Positions 48,741-57,650 of a stretch of DNA of 64,000 nt are shown one piece after another. The position numbers were made by a program, and so were the translations under genes. The DNA comes from CANJBX01 sp035556735 (lineage in GTDB: Bacteria; Pseudomonadota; Alphaproteobacteria; Rhizobiales; Xanthobacteraceae). The DNA lies in contig DATMFF010000013.1 in the NCBI GenBank assembly GCA_035556735.1, positions 186,001 through 250,000 on the forward strand, given 5' to 3'. Below the pieces are notes generated by a model. The model had not been told where the DNA came from, did not search any database, and was given only the letters and a program-made list of their open reading frames with translations. Each line of letters starts with the position of its first letter. Positions within the stretch are counted from its first letter, which is position 1.

Positions 48741-49517
48741 TTACACGACCGGCGAATGTCCGCCGTCGACGTTGATGGCTGTTCCGGTGATGTAGGACGC
48801 GGCGTCCGACGCGAGGAAACACGCGAGATTGGCAAACTCCTCCGGCTTGCCCGCGCGGCGCAGCGGGATGTCCTTGGCGCGCGCCGCCATGTACTCGTCG
48901 ATCGGCACCCCCATCCGCGCCGCTGTCTGGACGTGCTGATCGGCCTCGATGAACCCCACCAGCAGCGCGTTGACGAGGATATTGTAAGGCGCGCCTTCAC
49001 CGGCCAAGACCTTGGTCAGGGCCATGCCGGCGGCGCGCGAGATCGTGGTCGGCGCCGAACCGGCGCGCGGCGCCTTCGCGCCGATGTTGAGCACGTTGAT
49101 GACGCGACCCCACTTGCGTTCCTTCATTTGCGGCCAGACCAGCCGCGTCATGCGCACGGCCGCGAACAGCTTCTGCTCGAGATCGCCCTGCAGCACCTCG
49201 TCGGTCAGGTTCTCGAACGTGCCCGCGCGCGCGGTGCCCGCGTTGTTGACCACGATGTCCACCTTGCCGAACGCGCGCATGACCTCGTCGTAAGCGCGCG
49301 TGACGTCGGCCGCGGTCCCGACATCCGCCTGCACGCCGAGAATGCGGGTCTTGGCGCTTGCGCTGATCGTCTTGACGGCGGCGTCGAGTGCCTCCCGCCC
49401 ACGCGCCACGATCGCGACGTCCGCGCCCGATTGCGCAAATTGCATCGCGACGCCCAAGCCGATGCCCTTGCTGCCACCGGTGACGATCGCGGAACGGTTC
49501 GTGAGTTCGATGTTCAT
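48741..49517 (-). CDS. Divergent short-chain dehydrogenase/reductase lacking YxxxK
   Basis: The start is the ATG at 49517 with AGGA 8 nt upstream (258 residues). The Rossmann motif TGGSKGIG (13-20) and NNAG (91-94) are intact, and the C-terminal DGGHSPVV ending is typical. By hand alignment, the catalytic Tyr and Lys of YxxxK are T157 and R161 (APTTISRAAGMALTK), and the usual Ser region reads VLNIGAK. Classical SDR catalysis is therefore doubtful, although the downstream NPLVNALLVG-like strand (NILVNALLVGFIEAD) is well kept. Its place ahead of the ligase operon suggests pathway membership, as an oxidoreductase with changed chemistry or a binding protein. Confidence 0.85.
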   Translation of the reverse strand: MNIELTNRSAIVTGGSKGIGLGVAMQFAQSGADVAIVARGREALDAAVKTISASAKTRILGVQADVGTAADVTRAYDEVMRAFGKVDIVVNNAGTARAGTFENLTDEVLQGDLEQKLFAAVRMTRLVWPQMKERKWGRVINVLNIGAKAPRAGSAPTTISRAAGMALTKVLAGEGAPYNILVNALLVGFIEADQHVQTAARMGVPIDEYMAARAKDIPLRRAGKPEEFANLACFLASDAASYITGTAINVDGGHSPVV

Positions 49518-49597
49518 GGACAATCCTGGATTTGACCTGAAGATGAAGAGATGCCCTTAACCCAACGAATAGACGAGGAAAATTGGTATCCCTCCAA

Positions 49598-49963
49598 TCA
49601 GCCCCGAGAGCCCAGAGCGCCCTCGTACTCCTCCGGCTTGAACCCCACCAGCAGCTGCCCGCCGACGTCGAGCACCGGCCGCTTGATCATTGAAGGCTGC
49701 GCCTGCATCAGCGCGATCGCCTTCTTCTCGGTCAGTTCCTCGCGGTCCTTGTCCGGAAGCTTGCGAAAGGTCGTGCCCGCCCGATTCAGCAGCCTCTCCC
49801 ATCCGACGACGCGCGCCCAGCCCTCGAGGGTACCGCGCTCGATTCCGCTGCTCTTGTAATCGTGGAAGTCGTAGGCAACGCCGTGCTTGTCGAGCCAAGC
49901 GCGCGCCTTCTTCATCGTGTCGCAATTCTTGATGCCGTAAATCGTAACCTGTTTCCTGGCCAT
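49598..49963 (-). CDS. ArsC/Spx-family protein, YffB type
   Basis: The 121-residue thioredoxin-fold protein starts with VTIYGIKNCDTMKKARAWLD (active-site C14) and ends with a KRPVLDVGGQLLVGFKPEEY segment, the pattern of YffB-type members of the ArsC family. These resemble arsenate reductase but are usually thought to be glutathione-dependent thiol reductases; their substrate is unsettled. There is no ars operon nearby. It stands alone on the minus strand between the SDR gene and the divergent HlyD operon. Confidence 0.88.
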   Translation of the reverse strand: MARKQVTIYGIKNCDTMKKARAWLDKHGVAYDFHDYKSSGIERGTLEGWARVVGWERLLNRAGTTFRKLPDKDREELTEKKAIALMQAQPSMIKRPVLDVGGQLLVGFKPEEYEGALGSRG

Positions 49964-50060
49964 CGTGCCCTGCCCTCCGCACCCACCGACAGGCGCCTAC
50001 TTCCGTCAGTTTTGAACCACATCGGATGAAAGGTCCGCCAGCGGCATTTGTTACCTCCGC

Positions 50061-50074
50061 ATGAGCCAGATCAA
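50061..50074 (+). promoter_or_regulatory. Half-degenerate FNR/FixK-type box upstream of the HlyD operon
   Basis: ATGAG-CCAG-ATCAA keeps one full half-site and TGA of the other. Its end is 77 bp before the HlyD-type start, nearly the same as the 78 bp between the perfect box and the PEP synthase start downstream. Confidence 0.45.
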
Positions 50075-50151
50075 GGCCAACGCTGGGGTCCTCGGCTTCA
50101 TGGAGCGGCCGTACGCAATTCAGAACGGCTGAGGTCACCGTACCCGGAAGC

Positions 50152-51225
50152 ATGATGGAAACGTCTCGACGATGGCTCATCCGGGGGGTGGTGCTGCTCG
50201 CGCTCGCTGGCGGCGGCTATTTCGCCTGGCAGTGGCTCAGCCCCCCCTCGCTGCCGGCCGGCTTCGCCAGTTCCAACGGTCGCATCGAAGCGACGGAGAT
50301 CGACATCGCGGCCAAGACGGCGGGCCGGATCAAGGAAATCCTGGTCTTCGAGGGCGACTTCGTCACCGCCGGCCAAGTGCTGGTCAGGATGGACACGTCG
50401 GTCCTGGAAGCGCAACGTCGTGAAGCCGAAGCGCAGTTGAAGCGGGCGACCATCGCCATCGACACGGCGCGCGCACAGGTGATCCAGCGCAAGGCGGAGA
50501 AGGAGGCGGCCGCCGCCGTAATTGCCCAGCGCGAGGCCGAACTGGACGCCGCCAGCAAGCGCTTCAAGCGCTCCGAGGATCTGGCGAGCCGAGGCACTGC
50601 GGCGCTCGAGACGCTCGACAATGATCGCGCGCGGTTCGAGGGCGCGAAGGCAGCGGTTGCCGCCGCAAACGCCCAGGCGGCCGCCGCCGATTCCGCAATC
50701 AGCGCGGCCGAGTCACAGGTAGTCAACGCCATGGCGGCCGTGGACGCCGCGAAAGCCACCATCGAACGCATTCAGGCCGACATCGACGACAGCATCCTGC
50801 TCGCGCCGCGCGACGGACGCGTGCAATACCGCGTCGCCCAGCCCGGCGAGGTGGTGGGCGCCGGCGGCAAGGTGCTCAATCTCGTGGACCTGAGCGATGT
50901 CTACATGACGTTCTTCTTGCCGACCGAGGCGGCCGGCAAGGTCGCGATCGGCAGCGAGGTGCGGCTGGTCCTGGACGCGGCGCCTCAATACGTCATTCCC
51001 GCGCGCGCGACTTTCGTGGCCGACGTTGCGCAGTTCACCCCCAAAACCGTGGAGACGGAGGAAGAGCGGCAGAAGCTGATGTTCCGCATCAAGGCGAAGA
51101 TCTCGCCGGACCTGCTGCGCAAGTACATTCAGCACGTGAAGACCGGGCTCCCCGGAATGGCCTACGTTCAATTGGACCCGAAAGCGCCATGGCCGGCCAA
51201 GCTGCAGGGCAATCTCCTGCAATGA
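50152..51225 (+). CDS. HlyD-family membrane-fusion protein of the RbbA-type exporter (YhiI-like)
   Basis: The protein has 357 residues. One membrane segment (about 10-27) is followed by lipoyl half-motifs around a long Ala-rich coiled coil (about 90-215), and a beta-barrel region (VVGAGGKVLNLVDLSDVYM). This is the layout of periplasmic adaptors such as YhiI and YbhG. The next codon position is also ATG, so the start could be 3 bp later. The stop overlaps the ATPase/permease start by 4 bp (ATGA), so it belongs to a three-gene exporter operon. The exported substrate is unknown. Confidence 0.9.
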   Translation: MMETSRRWLIRGVVLLALAGGGYFAWQWLSPPSLPAGFASSNGRIEATEIDIAAKTAGRIKEILVFEGDFVTAGQVLVRMDTSVLEAQRREAEAQLKRATIAIDTARAQVIQRKAEKEAAAAVIAQREAELDAASKRFKRSEDLASRGTAALETLDNDRARFEGAKAAVAAANAQAAAADSAISAAESQVVNAMAAVDAAKATIERIQADIDDSILLAPRDGRVQYRVAQPGEVVGAGGKVLNLVDLSDVYMTFFLPTEAAGKVAIGSEVRLVLDAAPQYVIPARATFVADVAQFTPKTVETEEERQKLMFRIKAKISPDLLRKYIQHVKTGLPGMAYVQLDPKAPWPAKLQGNLLQ

Positions 51226-53957
51226 GCGGAAAGGCCGACACCGCGATGGTCGCACGCCTGCGCGATGTCGGCCTGCGATACGGCAAGGTTTGCGCGCTCG
51301 ACACAGTCACGCTCGACCTGCCGGCCGGCCGCGTGATCGGCCTGATCGGCCCGGACGGTGTCGGAAAATCGAGCCTGCTGGCGCTCGTTGCCGGCGCGCG
51401 CCGACTGCAAGGCGGCAGCGTCGAAGTGCTGGGCGGAAATATGGGAAGCGCCGCGCATCGAAGCACCGTCTGCCCACGCATCGCCTATATGCCGCAAGGG
51501 CTGGGCAGAAACCTCTACCCAACGCTGTCCGTGTTCGAGAACATCGACTTCTTTGCCAGCCTGTTCGGTCAGCCGCGTGGCGAGCGCCGCCACCGCATCG
51601 CTGATCTCGTCGCGAGCACCGGGCTCGCGCCATTCGTCGACCGCCCCGCCGGCAAGTTGTCCGGCGGCATGAAGCAGAAGCTCGGTCTGTGCTGCGCGCT
51701 GGTGCACGATCCGGACCTGCTGATCCTCGACGAGCCGACCACCGGCATCGATCCGCTCTCGCGCCGTCAGTTCTGGGAGCTCATCGACCGCATCCGCGCA
51801 GGTCGGCCTCACATGAGTGTGATCGTGGCGACCGCCTACATGGAGGAAGCCGCCCGCTTCGATTGGCTGATCGCGATGGACGGCGGCCGGGTGCTCGCTA
51901 CCGGGACCGCCGACGAGCTGCAGGCGCGTACGCACACCACGACGTTGGAAGCGGCCTTCATCGCGCTCCTGCCGGAAGAGCGCCGCCGTGGCCATCGCGC
52001 TGTCGAGACCGTGCCGCAGGACGGGCCCGGGGCTGAGATAGCGATCGAGGCCAAGGACCTGACAATGCGCTTCGGCGACTTCGTCGCCGTTGACCATGTC
52101 AGCTTCCGCATTCGCCAAGGCGAGATCTTCGGCTTTCTCGGCTCCAACGGCTGCGGCAAGACGACCACTATGAAGATGCTGACGGGCCTGCTGCCGCCGA
52201 GCGAGGGCGAGGCCTGGCTGTTCGGCCAGCCGGTTGACCCACACGACATCGATACCCGCCGGCGTGTCGGCTACATGTCGCAAGGCTTCTCGCTCTACGG
52301 GGAGCTCACCGTGCGGCAGAACCTCGAGCTGCACGGCCGTCTGTTCGGACTTTCACACGATACCCTGGTGCGGCGCGTGCGTGACGTCGCCGAGCGTTTC
52401 GGCCTCACCGGAATCATGGACTCGCTGCCCGGTGCCCTGCCGCTCGGCCAACGCCAACGGCTGTCACTGGCCGTGGCCATGATCCACGAGCCGGCGATGC
52501 TCATTCTCGACGAGCCGACATCGGGCGTCGATCCGATTGCGCGCGACGATTTCTGGCGTGAGTTGATCGACCTGTCACGCCGCGAGAAGGTCACCATCTT
52601 CATCTCCACCCACTTCATGAATGAGGCGGAACGCTGCGACCGGGTTTCGTTCATGCATGCTGGGCGCGTTCTCGTGAGCGATACGCCGGCGGCTCTGGTA
52701 GAGAAGCGCGGGGCGAGCGACCTCGAGGGGGCCTTCATCGCCTACCTCGAAGATGCGGTCGGCGATCCGGATCGGGGAGCGGATGAGCTCCCCGCCCCTG
52801 AGGTGGAATCCCAGACCGCTGCCCCGCGCGCCGGCACCCGCCGCCTGCTGACGCGGTTCAATGCACGCCGCATGTGGAGCTACGCCCACCGCGAGTCTCT
52901 CGAACTGCGCCGTGATCCCGTGCGCGGCACCATGGCCCTGCTCGGCAGCATCATCCTGCTTCTCATCATGGCCTACGGCATGAGCATGGACGTGGAAGAC
53001 CTGTCGTTCGCCGTGCTCGATCGCGACCAGACCACCACCAGCCAGAATTACATCATCAACATCGCCGGCTCGCGCTACTTCAAGGAGCAGGCGCCAATCA
53101 CGGACTACGATGACCTCGACCGGCGCATGCGGGCGGGCGAGCTCAACCTTGCGATCGAGATTCCGCCGGGCTTCGGCCGCGACGTGGCGCGCGGGCGGCC
53201 AGTGACGATCGGCGCCTGGTTCGACGGCGCCATGCCGATGCGCGCAGAGACCGTGCGCGGGTACGTTCAGGCCCTGCACACGCAATGGCTGATGGGCAAG
53301 AGCAGCCTGGCAAGTCCGGTCAACATCGTGGTGCGATACCGCTACAATCCCGATGTGCGCAGCCTGCCCGCCATGGTGCCAGCCGTCATTCCAATGCTGC
53401 TTCTACTCCTGCCGGCCATGCTGACCGCGCTCAGCATCGTGCGCGAGAAGGAGCTCGGGTCGATCGTCAATTTTTACGTCACCCCCACCAGCCCGCTCGA
53501 ATTCCTTGCCGGCAAGCAGCTTCCCTATATCGGCCTGGCGATGGTCAACTTCCTGACGTTGACGCTGCTGGCGCTGCTCCTGGACGTTCCGGTGAAGGGC
53601 AGCTTCCTGGCGCTGAGCACGGGCGCCTTGCTCTACGCCGTATGCGCCACGGCTATGGGGCTGCTGATGTCCTCCTTCATGCGCAGCCAGGTCGCGGCAA
53701 TCTTTGGCACGGCGATTGCGACGCTGCTGCCGGCCTCACAGTTCTCCGGCATCATCTACCCGGTCTCGTCACTCGAGGGCTTTGGAGCATTCATCGGACA
53801 CATTTATCCGGCCACCCATTTCGTCACGATCTCGCGCGGTACTTTCTCCAAGGGCCTGTCTTTTGGCGATCTGCAGGCTTCATTCATTCCATTGCTGATC
53901 ACGATTCCGGTACTGATGGGCCTGTGCGTGGCGCTGCTCAAGAAGCAGGAGGCGTGA
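51222..53957 (+). CDS. rbbA: Double-ATPase/ABC-2 permease fusion, RbbA type
   Basis: The start is the ATG at 51222, overlapping the HlyD-type stop (911 residues); an in-frame start at 51189 would overlap far more. Two ABC ATPase domains come first. Walker A GPDGVGKS (43-50) carries the Asp typical of RbbA, and the second is GSNGCGKT (about 307-314). Signature motifs are LSGGM and the altered LPLGQ, each with an LDEPTTG/LDEPTSG Walker B. A six-helix ABC-2 membrane domain follows from about residue 565. E. coli RbbA (also 911 residues) was described as ribosome-associated, but genomic context with HlyD and a second permease suggests an exporter. Confidence 0.9.
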   Translation: MSGKADTAMVARLRDVGLRYGKVCALDTVTLDLPAGRVIGLIGPDGVGKSSLLALVAGARRLQGGSVEVLGGNMGSAAHRSTVCPRIAYMPQGLGRNLYPTLSVFENIDFFASLFGQPRGERRHRIADLVASTGLAPFVDRPAGKLSGGMKQKLGLCCALVHDPDLLILDEPTTGIDPLSRRQFWELIDRIRAGRPHMSVIVATAYMEEAARFDWLIAMDGGRVLATGTADELQARTHTTTLEAAFIALLPEERRRGHRAVETVPQDGPGAEIAIEAKDLTMRFGDFVAVDHVSFRIRQGEIFGFLGSNGCGKTTTMKMLTGLLPPSEGEAWLFGQPVDPHDIDTRRRVGYMSQGFSLYGELTVRQNLELHGRLFGLSHDTLVRRVRDVAERFGLTGIMDSLPGALPLGQRQRLSLAVAMIHEPAMLILDEPTSGVDPIARDDFWRELIDLSRREKVTIFISTHFMNEAERCDRVSFMHAGRVLVSDTPAALVEKRGASDLEGAFIAYLEDAVGDPDRGADELPAPEVESQTAAPRAGTRRLLTRFNARRMWSYAHRESLELRRDPVRGTMALLGSIILLLIMAYGMSMDVEDLSFAVLDRDQTTTSQNYIINIAGSRYFKEQAPITDYDDLDRRMRAGELNLAIEIPPGFGRDVARGRPVTIGAWFDGAMPMRAETVRGYVQALHTQWLMGKSSLASPVNIVVRYRYNPDVRSLPAMVPAVIPMLLLLLPAMLTALSIVREKELGSIVNFYVTPTSPLEFLAGKQLPYIGLAMVNFLTLTLLALLLDVPVKGSFLALSTGALLYAVCATAMGLLMSSFMRSQVAAIFGTAIATLLPASQFSGIIYPVSSLEGFGAFIGHIYPATHFVTISRGTFSKGLSFGDLQASFIPLLITIPVLMGLCVALLKKQEA

Positions 53958-53960
53958 ACC

Positions 53961-55082
53961 ATGCGCATCGCCAACGTCTTCTACCTCGGCGTCAAGGAAC
54001 TGCGCAGCCTGATGCGCGACCCAATCATGCTGTTCCTCATCGGCTATTCGTTCAGCGTGGCTGTCTATGCGGAAGCGACAGCGTTGCCGGAGTCGCTCAA
54101 CAAGGCCCCGATCACCATCATCGACGAGGACCGTTCGGCGCTGTCGGCCCGCATCGGTGGAGCGTTCTACCCGCCCTACTTCACGCCGCCGGTCTATGCC
54201 ACGACCGCCGAAATGGACGCACGAATGGACGCCGGTCTCACGACGTTCTCCCTCGACATTCCACCCAATTTCCAGCGAGACGTGCTGGCGGGGCGTCGAC
54301 CCGACATCCAGCTCAACATTGACGCGACGCGCATGAGTCAGGCATTCACAGGCGGCGGATATGTGCAGACCATCGTGACAACCGAGGTCGCGGCGTTCCT
54401 GCAACGCTACCGCGCCGCGACGGTCCTGCCGGTAGAGCTCGCACTGCGCGCGCGCTTCAACCCCGAGCTGAGCAAGACTTGGTTCGGCTCCATCATCGAG
54501 GTCATCAACCAGATCACGATGCTGTCGATTATCCTGACCGGCGCTGCTCTGATCCGTGAGCGCGAGCATGGGACGATCGAACACCTGCTCGTGATGCCTG
54601 TCTCCCCGTTGGAAATCATGACCAGCAAAATCGTTGCCATGGCGATAGTGGTGCTGGCGGCGGCCGCATTGTCGCTGACCTTCGTGGTGGAGGGTCTGCT
54701 GGCCGTCCCGATCCAGGGATCAGTGCCGCTATTCCTGGCCGGCGCCGCCGTTCATCTGTTTGCGACGACGTCGATGGGCATTTTCCTCGCGACCATGACC
54801 CGCTCGATGCCGCAGTTCGCCCTGTTGGTCATCCTCGTGATCCTGCCACTGCAGATGTTGTCGGGCGGCGTCACGCCACGCGAGAGCATGCCCATGTTTG
54901 TGCGGGAGGTGATGCTCGCCGCACCCACCACACATTACATCATGCTGGCGCAGTCGGTACTGTTCCGCGGCGCCGGCCTCGACGTCGTGTGGCCTCAGCT
55001 CGTCGCGCTCGGCCTGATCGGCACGGTGCTGTTCAGTCTCGCCCTGCTGCGGTTTCGGAAGGCCATCGGCGAGACCGGTTAG
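53961..55082 (+). CDS. ABC-2 type permease (YhjD/YhhJ-like), third gene of the RbbA operon
   Basis: The 373-residue protein has an N-terminal helix followed by a large extracytoplasmic loop (about 45-170) and five C-terminal helices, with the ABC-2 signature 'REREHGTIEHLLVMPVSPLE'. It begins 3 bp after the RbbA stop, so the two are co-translated. It should pair with the fused permease of RbbA and the HlyD adaptor. No terminator was recognised after it; the next gene has its own promoter box. Confidence 0.9.
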   Translation: MRIANVFYLGVKELRSLMRDPIMLFLIGYSFSVAVYAEATALPESLNKAPITIIDEDRSALSARIGGAFYPPYFTPPVYATTAEMDARMDAGLTTFSLDIPPNFQRDVLAGRRPDIQLNIDATRMSQAFTGGGYVQTIVTTEVAAFLQRYRAATVLPVELALRARFNPELSKTWFGSIIEVINQITMLSIILTGAALIREREHGTIEHLLVMPVSPLEIMTSKIVAMAIVVLAAAALSLTFVVEGLLAVPIQGSVPLFLAGAAVHLFATTSMGIFLATMTRSMPQFALLVILVILPLQMLSGGVTPRESMPMFVREVMLAAPTTHYIMLAQSVLFRGAGLDVVWPQLVALGLIGTVLFSLALLRFRKAIGETG

Positions 55083-55114
55083 GATTACCGGCCTGCACGT
55101 TTGTGGGATTGCAC

Positions 55115-55128
55115 TTGATCTCCATCAA
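55115..55128. promoter_or_regulatory. Perfect FNR/FixK-type box upstream of PEP synthase
   Basis: TTGAT-CTCC-ATCAA, extended to CTTGAT...ATCAAG. It ends 78 bp before the ppsA start. Activation from -41.5 would give a transcript start near 55163 with a leader of about 45 nt. Confidence 0.65.
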
Positions 55129-55206
55129 GCGAGATCCCGCGGACCGCGAACAAAATGACGCGTGGCGGGTTCCCCGCACAGCGGTCCGCGCGCGAATGGA
55201 GTCGGC

Positions 55207-57606
55207 ATGGCCCAGGATTTCGTCATCGCGCTGGAGGAACTTGGACGCAACGACGTTGCCCGCGTCGGTGGCAAGAATGCGTCGCTCGGCGAAATGCTGC
55301 GCAACCTAACCGGCCAGGGCGTGCGCGTTCCGCCTGGATTTGCCACAACCGCCCATGCGTACCGGCGGTACGTTACCCACAACAACCTGCATGACGTTAC
55401 TGCCCGCGCGCTCGCCGAATTCGATGCCGGCAAGGCCTCGCTCGAAGAGACGGGCCAGGCGATCCGCCGCGCGATTGGGCGCGGCGAGTGGCCGCAAGAT
55501 ATCGCCGACGCAGTCACCTCAGCCTATGCCGACCTCGGCCGCCGCATTGGCCGGCCCGACGTGGATGTCGCCGTCCGATCGAGCGCAACCGCCGAGGACC
55601 TGCCGGACGCGAGCTTCGCGGGGCAGCAGGAAACATTCCTGAATATCCGCGGAGCGGCCGCACTGCTCGACGCGTGCCGCCGCTGTTTTGCCTCGCTGTT
55701 CACCGACCGTGCGATCAGCTACCGGCGCGCCAAAGGGTTCGATCACCTGAAGGTCGCTCTCTCCGTGGGCGTGCAGATGATGGTCCGATCCGACAGCGCC
55801 AGCGCGGGCGTGATGTTCTCGATCGACACCGAGACCGGTTTCGACAAGGTCGTTCTCATCAATGCGGCCTGGGGTCTTGGCGAGAACGTCGTACAGGGCG
55901 CCGTCGACCCGGACGAATATCAGGTGTTCAAACCGCTGCTTGATCAGCCCGGGCTCGTGCCGATCATCGAGAAGAGACTCGGCGAGAAGGCGAGGAAGAT
56001 GATCTACGGCCGGCCCGGGCAGGCGCCGACGCTCAACGTTCCGACTTCCAAGGCAGAGCGGGCAGCCTTCGCGCTCCAGGACGGGGAAATACTGCTGTTG
56101 GCCCGATGGGCCAACGTCATCGAGCGACACTACGGACGCCCGATGGACATGGAATGGGCCAAGGACGGCCAGACGGGCGAGCTTTTCATCGTCCAGGCCA
56201 GGCCCGAAACCGTGCAGGCCCGCAAGGAGGCCAGCGCCTTCAAGTCCTATCGCGTCAAGTCGAAGGGTCGCGTGCTGGTGACCGGCCTGAGCATCGGCGA
56301 TGCCGTGGTCAGCGGCCGGGTCTGCGTCATCGACAGTCCGCGCGAAATAGCGCGCTTCCCCGACGGAGCAATCCTGGTCACCCAAACGACGGATCCGGAT
56401 TGGGTCCCTATCATGAAGCGCGCGGCCGCGATCATAACCAATCATGGCGGGCGCACCTCGCATGCCGCCATCGTCAGCCGAGAGCTTGGCCTGCCGGCGA
56501 TCGTCGGCACCGGCAATGCTACGCACGTCCTGCACGACGAGCAGGAGGTCACGGTCTCCTGCGCCGAAGGCGAGCAAGGCTTCGTCTACGAAGGAGACGC
56601 CGATTACGAGGTAACCGAGCTGGACCTCACCAGCATTCCCAAGACTCGCACCCAGGTCATGCTCAACCTCGCCAATCCCGCGGCGGCGTTCCGCTGGTGG
56701 CGCATCCCTGCAGACGGCGTCGGCCTCGCCCGCATGGAGTTCGTGGTCGGCCACCACATCAAGGTGCATCCGATGGCGTTGGTGCATTACGATGATCTCA
56801 AGGATGACGCGGCCAAATCGGCCATTGCCGATTTGACTCGCGGCTACGAGCACAAGCCGGACTATTTCGTCGACCGCCTGGCGCGCGGCCTCGCGCGCCT
56901 TGCGGCCGCCTATCATCCCAAACCCGTCATTGTGCGGATGAGCGACTTCAAGACCAATGAATATGCGGGCCTGCTCGGCGGCAAGGCCTTCGAGCCCGCC
57001 GAGGAGAACCCGATGCTCGGGTTCCGCGGCGCGTCCCGCTACTACTCGCCACGCTATCGCGCGGGCTTTGCGCTGGAGTGCCGCGCAATCCGGCGCCTGC
57101 GCGAGGAGATGGGGTTTCGCAACGTGATCGTCATGATCCCCTTCTGCCGTTCGACCGGGGAGGCCGACCGTGTGCTCGCGGTGATGGCCGAGAACGGCCT
57201 CAAGCGCGGCGAGAACGGATTGCAGGTGTACGTGATGTGCGAAATCCCGTCGAATGTCATCCTCGCCAAGGCATTCGCGGAGCGTTTCGACGGATTCTCC
57301 ATCGGCAGCAACGATCTCACCCAACTCACGCTCGGCGTCGACCGCGATTCCGAAGACCTCGCTGAACTGTTCGACGAGCAAGATGCGGCCGTGAAATGGA
57401 TGATCGAGAGCGTCATCCGCGAGGCTCACAAGGCCGGCGCCAAGGTCGGCCTGTGCGGCCAAGCTCCCAGCGACCATCCCGAGTTCGCACAGTTCCTGGT
57501 GGCTTGCGGCATCGATTCGATCTCCGTCACACCAGATAGCTTCGTGGCGGTGAAGCAGAACGTGGCGCAGGCGGAGGCAACGCACCTGGACCGAAAGACG
57601 GGCTGA
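55207..57606 (+). CDS. ppsA: Phosphoenolpyruvate synthase
   Basis: The start at 55207 (799 residues; E. coli PpsA has 792) is chosen because GGAG lies 6 nt upstream and MAQDFVIALEEL is the usual N terminus. The nucleotide-binding PPDK_N domain covers about 1-340. The swinging phosphohistidine domain has GGRTSHAAIVSRELGLPAIV with H419 as the phosphorylated His. The C-terminal TIM barrel (about 470-790) has GSNDLTQLTLGVDRDS and the catalytic-type Cys in GLCGQAPSDHP. The enzyme makes PEP from pyruvate with ATP giving AMP and phosphate. A FNR/FixK-type box upstream suggests expression at low oxygen, and the alcohol dehydrogenase 44 bp downstream is probably co-transcribed. Confidence 0.95.
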   Translation: MAQDFVIALEELGRNDVARVGGKNASLGEMLRNLTGQGVRVPPGFATTAHAYRRYVTHNNLHDVTARALAEFDAGKASLEETGQAIRRAIGRGEWPQDIADAVTSAYADLGRRIGRPDVDVAVRSSATAEDLPDASFAGQQETFLNIRGAAALLDACRRCFASLFTDRAISYRRAKGFDHLKVALSVGVQMMVRSDSASAGVMFSIDTETGFDKVVLINAAWGLGENVVQGAVDPDEYQVFKPLLDQPGLVPIIEKRLGEKARKMIYGRPGQAPTLNVPTSKAERAAFALQDGEILLLARWANVIERHYGRPMDMEWAKDGQTGELFIVQARPETVQARKEASAFKSYRVKSKGRVLVTGLSIGDAVVSGRVCVIDSPREIARFPDGAILVTQTTDPDWVPIMKRAAAIITNHGGRTSHAAIVSRELGLPAIVGTGNATHVLHDEQEVTVSCAEGEQGFVYEGDADYEVTELDLTSIPKTRTQVMLNLANPAAAFRWWRIPADGVGLARMEFVVGHHIKVHPMALVHYDDLKDDAAKSAIADLTRGYEHKPDYFVDRLARGLARLAAAYHPKPVIVRMSDFKTNEYAGLLGGKAFEPAEENPMLGFRGASRYYSPRYRAGFALECRAIRRLREEMGFRNVIVMIPFCRSTGEADRVLAVMAENGLKRGENGLQVYVMCEIPSNVILAKAFAERFDGFSIGSNDLTQLTLGVDRDSEDLAELFDEQDAAVKWMIESVIREAHKAGAKVGLCGQAPSDHPEFAQFLVACGIDSISVTPDSFVAVKQNVAQAEATHLDRKTG

Positions 57607-57650
57607 TCACGTCCATCCCAGCCTGCCGCCCGGAAAACGGAGAGCACAAT

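Noticed and set aside
55519..57585. Minus-strand frame of 688 codons opposite ppsA
   Set aside because: Shadow of a clear PEP synthase gene; no domain seen.
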